A DNA stretch of 64,000 nucleotides from Aquimarina algiphila (GTDB lineage: Bacteria > Bacteroidota > Bacteroidia > Flavobacteriales > Flavobacteriaceae): NCBI RefSeq assembly GCF_007489275.1, contig NZ_VLNR01000024.1, forward strand, positions 1-64,000. The letters are read 5' to 3'. Positions 1 to 7,415 of the stretch are shown piece after piece. The position numbers were made by a program, and so were the translations under genes. The notes beneath the pieces are model-generated. The model was not told where the DNA came from. It made no database searches and saw only the letters and a program-made list of their open reading frames with translations. Positions within the stretch are counted from its first letter, which is position 1. Every line of letters begins with the position of its first letter.

Positions 1-77
1 TAATCCACTTTATAGTCCAATGATAATTTTTCTAATTCATCCTTTGGAATATAATTTAAAACTTCTGAAACCTTCAT
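1..77 (-). CDS. Start of a transposase-like gene (partial, runs off the left edge)
   Basis: Only the first 25 codons are in the window, read leftwards from the ATG at 75-77. The protein begins MKVSEVLNYIPKDELEKLSL. A purine-rich stretch (TTAGGGAGAAACT) just before the ATG is a plausible ribosome binding site, which is uncommon in this window. The opening resembles the N-termini of IS4-type transposases of Bacteroidota as I remember them, but 25 residues are too few to be sure. The neighbouring degenerate peptide gene would fit an insertion here. It could equally be an unrelated gene. Confidence 0.35.
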   Translation of the reverse strand, partial: MKVSEVLNYIPKDELEKLSLDYKVD

Positions 78-97
78 AGTTTCTCCCTAAATTACAT

Positions 98-234
98 AAT
101 TTTAAGGTTTCGAACACTTATGATTCCAAAGCCTCGCAATTAAAGGAGGAACTCAAGGCACTTTATTTTGTCCCACTATTACTCCACCATATTCAGGAGG
201 AACATGCGGTGTTAGTGAATGTGATTGTGAATAG
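98..234 (+). pseudogene. Relic of a double-glycine-leader RiPP (lanthipeptide-like) precursor
   Basis: The frame ending at the TAG at 232-234 gives IKGGTQGTLFCPTITPPYSG followed by GTCGVSECDCE. This is a GG cleavage motif and then a short Cys/Thr/Ser-rich core with four cysteines, the layout of Bacteroidota class I lanthipeptide-type precursors. The frame is blocked upstream by TGA at 121-123. The leader-like residues (NFKVSNTYDSKASQLK) lie in another frame from 98, so the gene carries a frameshift close to the GG codons (about 137-150) and has no start codon. The 5' part is presumably lost at the junction with the transposase-like gene. No modification enzyme or transporter is in the window. 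Confidence is limited by the tiny size. Confidence 0.35.
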
Positions 235-240
235 TTTATA

Positions 241-277
241 AAAAAAGGAGATCTTAAATTTAGATCTCCTTTTTTTT
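241..277. terminator. Bidirectional intrinsic terminator
   Basis: AGGAGATCT and AGATCTCCT form a stem around a short TAAATT loop, flanked by an A-run on the left and a T-run on the right. It can therefore end transcripts from either side. It separates the RiPP relic from the convergent lipoprotein gene at 300. Confidence 0.85.
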
Positions 278-299
278 ATACTCGACAATATATCAGTAA

Positions 300-1475
300 T
301 TATTTAATAATCTTTGCCGTTATCGAAAGTTTTGCAGGTTCTAATAAATCATCAACACTTTGATGATTTCGTATTCTGGAATAAAAAACTGCAGTGCTTT
401 TATATGTGCCTTCTGTATAAACTCTAGAATCAATAGTTACATCGATATCTGCATTTTCTCCTGGATTCAATGCTATTGGTGGTAAAACTCTACGTGCAAG
501 AATAACTCTTCCTACTCTAGGGTCGATCATAGGCTCATCGTTTTCATAAGTTGTACTCCTTTGAAAAACAATAGGATGATTTCCTTGATTAATCCATTTT
601 GTAACACCTCTAAAAGTTTCAGGCGGAATACTACCTTCTGCAACGTCTGGAACAGTAATAGGTGTAGTTTCAATCCTAACAGGATTAATTACATCTACAA
701 TTACTTGGGTTGTTTTAAAGTCGTTATCATTTCTAACTAATAATATGAAACTTTTTGGGTATTCAAAATCAATACTTGTATCTGTAGTTGGAAATTCAGT
801 AGTTATATCCTCTGGTAGTGTAGATGAATCTTGTGTATAATATAAACTTGGACCATCATATGTAATGGTCGGCACTAAATTTGTAAAATCGGTTCCTAAC
901 GGAACAAAAACGTACAAAATATCTCTACCAGATTCTTCTATAGTTCTCGAAACTGTAATGTCATTTGAAAGATCGGGATTTTTACTTTTCTCAAAGACAA
1001 AGCCTGTGATTTTTAGCGTTGCAGGAATAACGGGGTCTTCTTTTACAATACTTACATTATAATGTAGTAACTCTTCTTTATCACCTATAGCATTATAGAT
1101 TGTAAATACATGCACTTTTTGATCTTCAAAAGACAACCGCACATCATTTCCTGGTGAGATACTAAACTTACTTAAATTAAGTTCTTCTGATGTGATGGAA
1201 ACACTTATACCTTCTAAAGAAAGTATTGAACTAGCCAAGGTAATCTTAATTTCTCCAGGGTTCACTTCTTTATTGTCAACAATTTCTGGATCTACAATAT
1301 CTATGAAGACGGGTTCTATTCCGAATAATGGAAAACCTGAAAGTTTAGCTTCTTCAAGATTAATCTCTGATTCTGGTGGCGGTGTAGAATCATCATCGCT
1401 AGAATTACAATTCATCATTAAAAAAATAGAAAATATTACACCTCCTATATTCAACAATTTAATATTATTTCTCAT
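300..1475 (-). CDS. Surface-exposed lipoprotein, DUF5018-like repeats
   Basis: 391 residues. A lipoprotein signal peptide ends at Cys23, followed by NSSDDDS, matching the acidic lipoprotein-export signal that sends flavobacterial lipoproteins to the cell surface. After it come two beta-rich segments (about 40-145 and 150-265) and a C-terminal segment. The second segment starts LKITGFVFEKSKNPDL and contains VPLGTDFTNLVPTITYDG, which resembles the DUF5018 family of Bacteroidota. The gene at 4542 encodes a clear paralogue with the same order and motifs (LKITGFKFEKSKNPDL). The function of the family is not known to me; glycan binding is a guess. It probably has its own promoter and ends at the terminator at 241. 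Confidence 0.75.
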   Translation of the reverse strand: MRNNIKLLNIGGVIFSIFLMMNCNSSDDDSTPPPESEINLEEAKLSGFPLFGIEPVFIDIVDPEIVDNKEVNPGEIKITLASSILSLEGISVSITSEELNLSKFSISPGNDVRLSFEDQKVHVFTIYNAIGDKEELLHYNVSIVKEDPVIPATLKITGFVFEKSKNPDLSNDITVSRTIEESGRDILYVFVPLGTDFTNLVPTITYDGPSLYYTQDSSTLPEDITTEFPTTDTSIDFEYPKSFILLVRNDNDFKTTQVIVDVINPVRIETTPITVPDVAEGSIPPETFRGVTKWINQGNHPIVFQRSTTYENDEPMIDPRVGRVILARRVLPPIALNPGENADIDVTIDSRVYTEGTYKSTAVFYSRIRNHQSVDDLLEPAKLSITAKIIK

Positions 1476-1600
1476 TACTTCTTTTTAAAAATTACGAGCA
1501 AATCTATCAAGTCGCTAAAGCATTTCTAAATTAATATGGTATTGTATACCATTTATATGGTGAATGCTCTAAAACAATAGGTAAATCCATTTTTTTGCAA

Positions 1601-3538
1601 TTATTCTTTTATATCAAAAGTTATAGTATAACATGCTCCAGGATTCGAAAAAATTTCGACAGTTCCATTAATCTGCTTGGTTAACCCTTGTATAAGTTGC
1701 ATCCCCAAAGACTTACTATCTTCTATTTTAAAATCTTTTGGAAAACCAACACCTGTATCTTGTATTTTGAGCATACATGTATCATGATTTTTAGAAGCTT
1801 CTATATTAATTCGCCCGCTAGTATCTTCTTGAAATGCATATTTGATACTATTGGCTATAATTTCATTCACAATCAAACCGCAAGGAACCAAATAATCCAT
1901 ATCAAGATTAATATTATCTATAGCTGTTGTTATTGTTATATTTTGCTCTGGAAGATCATAACTGGTGTTAAAGTATGTAAGTAAGTTATCCAGATAGGTT
2001 TGTAAATTAATCAACGACAAATCACTGGATTTATATAATCTTTCATGAATAATAGCCATGGCCTGTATTTTATCCTGAATTTCTTGTAAAATCTCAAAAG
2101 AGCTCTTGTGATCTCCAAATTTATGCTGAAGCCTTAATAAGCTAGATACGATCTGTAGATTATTTTTCACCCTATGATGTACTTCTTTTAATAATATTTC
2201 GCGGTCTTTTAAGGTTTCAGAGATTTGTTTATTCTTTTTTGCAAGAATTTTATTCGTCTTTTGTTTATTCTTATACGCGTAGAATAGTGTTAATACTATT
2301 ATTGTTAATGCAACTAGTCCTGTTATTAATATAATTTGAGTTGTACGCTGATTCTTGTTTTCTAATTCCTTTATTTGATTTTCATTAGTTAGTAACAGCA
2401 CTTCTTTCTCTTTGTTTTCTAAATCAAATTTTGCCTGTACTTCTTTTAATTGTTTATCTTTTTCTTTAGTAAATAAAGAATCTTTAATCTCATTGTACTT
2501 TAATAGATATTCATAACTTTTCTGGTGTTCCCTTTTTCTATTTGCATATTCATGTAAAGCACCATACACTCTTGATAATTGAGGTAAAGCCCCTATTTTT
2601 TCCCCAACCGACAAAGCTTTATCATAATGTAATCCTGCAGTTCTAAGATCCCCGAGTTTTTCATAAATATTTGCTAGTGTTAAATATGCTAGCGTATTAT
2701 CCTCAGAGTACCCCGAATCCAAACGCATTTGCAAAGCTCTTTTAGAATGTATTAGCGCTTCTTCATATTTTTCTTCATCTATACTTATCTGCGACAAATT
2801 ATTTAACGAACCTATCATTAGATCTAAATAATTTGTTTCCTCTGCAATTTTAAATGCTTCTGTCAACGTTTTTTTAGCTTTGTCAAAACGTTTTTGGCGC
2901 ATATACATTTCACTTACATTGCCTAAAACATAAGCCCTATACTCCTGATTACCTGACTCATGAGATAACTCTAATGCTTTTTCATAATATATAGTTGCAT
3001 TGTCATCATCTTTTAATCGACAAGAGTATAAAGTTCCTAGGTTATTGGTTATTGCTACGATAAGATTTTCCTCCTTACTTTTTTCATATATCTTAAGTGC
3101 CTTTAGATAATAATCAAGCGCTGTTTCATACTCTCCCATACGTATATGAACTACCCCTATATTTTGATAACACTTGCCAATCCCTAGTTCATATTTTAAC
3201 TTTTTTGAAACCTCTAATGCTTTAGTATAGTATAACAATGCGTTTTCATGATCAGATTTGTCATTGTAAAACTTCCCTAACCGTATATAAAAAAAACCTG
3301 TGTTTTTATTGTTTTCATTTTTTACCAGTTCTAATCCTTGCTTTGCATAATCAATAGCTCTGTCTACGCTTATTTTACTGTATTTATTGGTTAATTGTTT
3401 ATATAATTCAATTTTTTCCTTTTTAGAAGCTACTGCCAATTTTTGCTCCAAACTATCGGTTTGCGCTGTAAGTGAAACATAAAAAAACAATAAAAACAGG
3501 CAACCATACTGCCGTAAAAAATGTATTATTTTCTTCAT
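1601..3538 (-). CDS. TPR sensor histidine kinase (HisKA_2/HWE type)
   Basis: 645 residues: signal peptide (about 1-25), at least six TPR repeats (about 80-355), a coiled coil, one membrane helix (about 401-422), then a cytoplasmic kinase. The dimerisation/phospho-acceptor motif is KEVHHRVKNNLQ with His455 as the likely phosphorylated residue, typical of the HisKA_2/HWE class, followed by a HATPase domain (NEIIANSIKYAF, DTGVGFP). The TPRs are predicted to lie outside the inner membrane. Its ATG comes one base after the stop of the LytTR regulator at 3540, so the two are almost surely co-transcribed partners. The signal is unknown. Confidence 0.88.
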   Translation of the reverse strand: MKKIIHFLRQYGCLFLLFFYVSLTAQTDSLEQKLAVASKKEKIELYKQLTNKYSKISVDRAIDYAKQGLELVKNENNKNTGFFYIRLGKFYNDKSDHENALLYYTKALEVSKKLKYELGIGKCYQNIGVVHIRMGEYETALDYYLKALKIYEKSKEENLIVAITNNLGTLYSCRLKDDDNATIYYEKALELSHESGNQEYRAYVLGNVSEMYMRQKRFDKAKKTLTEAFKIAEETNYLDLMIGSLNNLSQISIDEEKYEEALIHSKRALQMRLDSGYSEDNTLAYLTLANIYEKLGDLRTAGLHYDKALSVGEKIGALPQLSRVYGALHEYANRKREHQKSYEYLLKYNEIKDSLFTKEKDKQLKEVQAKFDLENKEKEVLLLTNENQIKELENKNQRTTQIILITGLVALTIIVLTLFYAYKNKQKTNKILAKKNKQISETLKDREILLKEVHHRVKNNLQIVSSLLRLQHKFGDHKSSFEILQEIQDKIQAMAIIHERLYKSSDLSLINLQTYLDNLLTYFNTSYDLPEQNITITTAIDNINLDMDYLVPCGLIVNEIIANSIKYAFQEDTSGRINIEASKNHDTCMLKIQDTGVGFPKDFKIEDSKSLGMQLIQGLTKQINGTVEIFSNPGACYTITFDIKE

Positions 3539-3539
3539 T

Positions 3540-4268
3540 TTATATAATATCTAATCGCTCTATCAATTGACTTTTATATGCTTTGCTTATTGGTATATTT
3601 TTATCTCCAATAAAAACAAACCTATTTTCTATTTTATCGATTTTATCCAATGCAATAAGATAAGATCTATGAATCCTTAAAAATCTATCTTGCGGCACTT
3701 TTTCATAGAACTCTTTCAAAAACATATTAACTACAGTCTTTTTTTCTTTTGTAATAACTTGAGAATAGTTATCCATAGCTTCAACCCACAAAATTTCACT
3801 TATCTTAACGCTTATCAACTGAGATTTATCTTTTACAAATAAAGTGTCTGATACTTTGGCACCGGATGTAACAGCTTTGGAAGTCTTGTTTTCTAACTGC
3901 TTTTGTAATGCTATTTGTATTGCAAAGGACAATTCTTTTATATTAAAAGGTTTTAATAAAAACCCAAAAGGTTTAGATTGTAATGCTTCTTTAAAGGTAC
4001 TGTTATCTCCATAAGCGGTAAGAAAAACAATTGGAATTTTATACCTTTTGTAGATCTCTTCTGCTGCTACAATACCGTTTTTGTCTCCCGAAATATTAAT
4101 ATCCATGACCACAATATCAGGTATCGCCTCTTCTGTATATTTTATCGCTTCGTTATAACTGCCAGCAATCCCTATAATAACATATCCTAGTTTTTCTAAA
4201 CTAATTTTAATATCCAATGCAATGGAAAACTCATCCTCGACTATTAATACTTTTTTATTTTTTACCAT
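3540..4268 (-). CDS. Response regulator, receiver plus LytTR DNA-binding domain
   Basis: 242 residues from the ATG at 4266-4268; a longer reading would need a GTG at 4290-4292 and adds eight residues outside the receiver fold. The receiver begins KKVLIVEDE, the phosphorylated Asp lies in VVMDINISG (Asp56) and the conserved Lys in LLKPF. The C-terminal half is a LytTR domain (ILWVEAMDNYSQV, FLRIHRSYLIAL) that binds DNA through beta strands. It forms a two-gene unit with the downstream histidine kinase. Targets are not visible, but the two similar lipoprotein genes on either side (300 and 4542) are candidates by position only. Confidence 0.9.
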   Translation of the reverse strand: MVKNKKVLIVEDEFSIALDIKISLEKLGYVIIGIAGSYNEAIKYTEEAIPDIVVMDINISGDKNGIVAAEEIYKRYKIPIVFLTAYGDNSTFKEALQSKPFGFLLKPFNIKELSFAIQIALQKQLENKTSKAVTSGAKVSDTLFVKDKSQLISVKISEILWVEAMDNYSQVITKEKKTVVNMFLKEFYEKVPQDRFLRIHRSYLIALDKIDKIENRFVFIGDKNIPISKAYKSQLIERLDII

Positions 4269-4541
4269 AAACACCTTATTAACTTTGAGCACAAAGCTAT
4301 TTAAATACCAACCTGTAATTATTAAAAAAATATTAATGTTTACAGGTTGGTAAAATCGATTATAAACTTATTATAATCAATCAAACTTAGGTTTAACTTG
4401 GGGAATCATTCTTGGTATATCTCATATATTCATATCAAAGAGATGAAACCATAAAGTTTAATCTCTTTGATACTTCCTATTTATAACTTTTATTAGTACA
4501 TTCTTTAATTGATTAGTCTCTGAATTACAGCAGCTACTAAA

Positions 4542-5768
4542 CTACCTAGGTACAATTGTTGTTTTAATATTAAACACTACAGTATTGAATATGTCTTCTA
4601 TTGGATTTAGATCATCAATGATATCGTTAATTCTTGCCCGATTTACATCATATTTAGGAGAAAATATAATATCCACATCATAATCTCCAATTGCCGCTCC
4701 ATCTGTATTAACACTAATATTCATCTTTCCTTGTTCTCCTGGCATTATACGAGATCCTTGTAAAGGGTCTCTTACTCCTAAAAAAGCAGTATATATATTT
4801 CCTATACCGTCTGCCGTGTTATCTATATAGTCACTTGCCTGAAGATTTATCTCTATTGGATGATTGCCTCTATTTCTATAATCAAAAACCTCAGCGCTGG
4901 TATCAAATCGTATGATTCCTCTATCTTGTTCCAAATTCGTTGTCAATATCGAACCTTGTCGTAATTCGATTGGGTTTTCTACATCTACAATTACCCGATA
5001 TATCTTCTGAGACTCTGAATTTTTGACTAATAGTCTAAACTCATTTCTATCTTCAAATCTTCCAATGTCGTAGTCACTAGTAAAATTAATCCTCAGATCT
5101 GCTTCTGGATATGTAATGAAATCTCCATCTCCTTGTTTATGCTGCAATTCTTCTCCTTCAAAATCTACAGTAGGAACCAGATCTGTTAAATCTGTTCCAA
5201 TCGGAACTAAGATAAATATTGCGTTACCACTTGTACTGCCAGGGTATTCTATTATCTTCTTTGTTTCAATATCTGAAGGCAAATCTGGGTTTTTACTTTT
5301 TTCGAATTTAAAACCCGTAATCTTTAACTGATCTTCAATTGGGGCATCTTCTTTTATTACAGAAACCAGATAATGAATACTTTTCTCTGGATCTTGCAGT
5401 GAGGTAATCGTATAGGTAATAGAACTTCCTAATGAATAGGATTGTACTAATCCAACTGCAGGAGATATTTCAAACTTAGATTCATCAAAATTAACTGAAG
5501 CTAGACTAAAACTAAGATTATTAGAAGTTGCTGGAACTGTAACAATAATCTCACCTGAAGTCTTTTCTTTTCCATCTACAATTTCTGGTTGTCGTATTTC
5601 TATATTGGTATATTCGACCTCAGTAAACTTAAAATCATTTAGGTTTGCTTCTGTTAAATCTATTTCTACTGGGTTATTCAGTTCAGAATCCTGATTATCA
5701 TCATCAGAACTACACCCAATACATAGACTAATTAATAAAAATGCGCCTGCTTTACATATACTATTCAT
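4542..5768 (-). CDS. Surface-exposed lipoprotein, DUF5018-like repeats (paralogue of the 300 gene)
   Basis: 408 residues. The signal peptide ends at a lipobox Cys (CIGCSSDDD), and the SSDDD that follows is the flavobacterial surface-export signal. The beta-rich segments occur in the same order as in the gene at 300, including LKITGFKFEKSKNPDL and VPIGTDLTDLVPTVDFEG, so the pair arose by duplication. It lies downstream of the SusC/SusD pair in the same direction but is separated from it by a strong terminator (5972-6000) and about 260 bp, so it is probably transcribed on its own. A role as a surface ligand-binding accessory to the SusCD pair is possible but unproven. Confidence 0.75.
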   Translation of the reverse strand: MNSICKAGAFLLISLCIGCSSDDDNQDSELNNPVEIDLTEANLNDFKFTEVEYTNIEIRQPEIVDGKEKTSGEIIVTVPATSNNLSFSLASVNFDESKFEISPAVGLVQSYSLGSSITYTITSLQDPEKSIHYLVSVIKEDAPIEDQLKITGFKFEKSKNPDLPSDIETKKIIEYPGSTSGNAIFILVPIGTDLTDLVPTVDFEGEELQHKQGDGDFITYPEADLRINFTSDYDIGRFEDRNEFRLLVKNSESQKIYRVIVDVENPIELRQGSILTTNLEQDRGIIRFDTSAEVFDYRNRGNHPIEINLQASDYIDNTADGIGNIYTAFLGVRDPLQGSRIMPGEQGKMNISVNTDGAAIGDYDVDIIFSPKYDVNRARINDIIDDLNPIEDIFNTVVFNIKTTIVPR

Positions 5769-5971
5769 GATATTGTATTATTTTATCTGCACAAACTTAT
5801 CTTCTACAAAAACATAGGCAAAATCAATATGGTAAATCGTATAGTTTTCTTGGTGAATGATCAAAAAGAAGAGGTGGTTAATTTTAGCAGTTAAATATCA
5901 GAGTGATTAAAAAAATAAAACAGTATACTTTATAGAAATTTAATTTATTAACGAAGGAAAACATAATATCT

Positions 5972-6004
5972 AAAAAAAACGCCGCAAAATCTTGCGGCGT
6001 TTTA
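5972..6004. terminator. Intrinsic terminator after the susD-like gene
   Basis: ACGCCGCAA (5979-5987) pairs with TTGCGGCGT (5992-6000) around a 4-nt loop. The run of A on the left becomes a U-tract for minus-strand transcripts leaving the SusD gene; the T-run on the right is shorter. Confidence 0.9.
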
Positions 6005-6032
6005 TATATTCTACTAAACAAACAATTATATA

Positions 6033-7400
6033 CTATCTATTTTCATTTGCCGGAGTAGGAAATCTATCAAAAATTGCGTCACCTGGTCGATCAATAGAAC
6101 CTGCTAAATCACTGTTTAATCTACCAAATCGTCTTAAATCAATCCATCTATGTCCACCTTCTGCATACAAAGAATATCTTCGTTGTTTTAAGATTTCAGT
6201 TACCAATTCTTCTGGTGTTGTACCACCAGTATATCCTGATAATCCTGCAGCAGTTCTAACCACATCAATTGCGGCTACTGCTGCAGTCGGATTAGTGATA
6301 TGATTCGCTTCTGCAGCTAATAAAATCAATTCTTCATTTCTGATAATGGGTACAGAAGAAGTATTACTAGTAAAAACAAACACATCATGAGTTGCATTTA
6401 AATCATCGGCTGAATTAGCAACCCCATCTGGCCCAGCAACAGTAATTGGATTAGGTTCCAGTACTCCTGTATCAGCATTGGGCAACTCTCTAAAGACTAC
6501 TTTATTTAAACGTGTATCTCCAGCTTCTGCATCGGTGATAAATGTTGGGTGTGCTAACCTCACATTAGATAAGGAGCTATTTAATGCAAAAAATAATGGA
6601 TTAGCAATATCTGCTCCATCTAGTGAAAATGTAAAATAAGCACCTGTTGAAAGATCCCCACTCATATTCATAAAAGAATTTCCAAGAAGCGTCAGTACCG
6701 AAGCATAATTTCCGCGATAGGCTTCTACCCTAGCTGCTAGAGCATTATTAAATTCTAAGATGCTTACATCAGAAAAACCAGATGGAAGAGAAAAAGGTAA
6801 GTCACTCCCAGCATTAGATAAATCGGTTGCCGCATCGGCTAGCAGATTAAAAATAGCTGTCAAAGAGTCATCATAACTTAAGAAAGGACCTAAGTTTTGA
6901 GGATCGGCAACATCGACTCGTATCCCATTTTCAAATTGTTGATTGAGCACCATTAACAATTCATGAGCTTTTATTGTATTGGCAAAACCTCGTATTCCTG
7001 CAACTTCCTCTGTCGTGAATGTTTCAGTCGTATTTGCTAGTCCTTCAAGTAATAAATTTACATCTTTAACCGTTGCATATCGAGCGGCATACGGGTTTGT
7101 TGTATAAAATGTATTATCGTCTAAGGTACCTGTCAATAAATCTGCTGTCCATCTGGGATCAGAACTTGCTACACGCCAATATTCACGACCTGCAACGGCT
7201 TGACCATCTACTTGTGTTCCTAATCGAGAACGCATATCAGATAACACACCAAATATTGCATCTCTTAACTCTCCACGAGACAAATCACTAGAGATCGACT
7301 CTGTACTTGGGCCATTCAAATCTTTTCCATCTTCAACCTCGCAAGACACGAGTACCACCGAAGATAAAATAGTTATTAAAAATATCTTTATTATTTTCAT
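6033..7400 (-). CDS. RagB/SusD family outer-membrane lipoprotein
   Basis: 455 residues. The lipoprotein signal ends at the Cys of VVLVSCEVEDGKD. The body is the alpha-helical SusD fold: helices with NLLLEGLANT and GFANTIKAHELLMVLNQQF in the middle and the C-terminal family signature (RNEELILLAAEAN, EILKQRRYSLYAEGGHRWIDLRRFGR). SusD proteins cap the SusC channel and bind the ligand. It follows the SusC gene with a 15-bp gap, as is standard. The ligand cannot be told from sequence: no carbohydrate-active enzyme lies nearby, so peptide or another ligand is as likely as a glycan. Confidence 0.93.
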   Translation of the reverse strand: MKIIKIFLITILSSVVLVSCEVEDGKDLNGPSTESISSDLSRGELRDAIFGVLSDMRSRLGTQVDGQAVAGREYWRVASSDPRWTADLLTGTLDDNTFYTTNPYAARYATVKDVNLLLEGLANTTETFTTEEVAGIRGFANTIKAHELLMVLNQQFENGIRVDVADPQNLGPFLSYDDSLTAIFNLLADAATDLSNAGSDLPFSLPSGFSDVSILEFNNALAARVEAYRGNYASVLTLLGNSFMNMSGDLSTGAYFTFSLDGADIANPLFFALNSSLSNVRLAHPTFITDAEAGDTRLNKVVFRELPNADTGVLEPNPITVAGPDGVANSADDLNATHDVFVFTSNTSSVPIIRNEELILLAAEANHITNPTAAVAAIDVVRTAAGLSGYTGGTTPEELVTEILKQRRYSLYAEGGHRWIDLRRFGRLNSDLAGSIDRPGDAIFDRFPTPANENR

Positions 7401-7415
7401 TTTCTTTCTTTTTAA

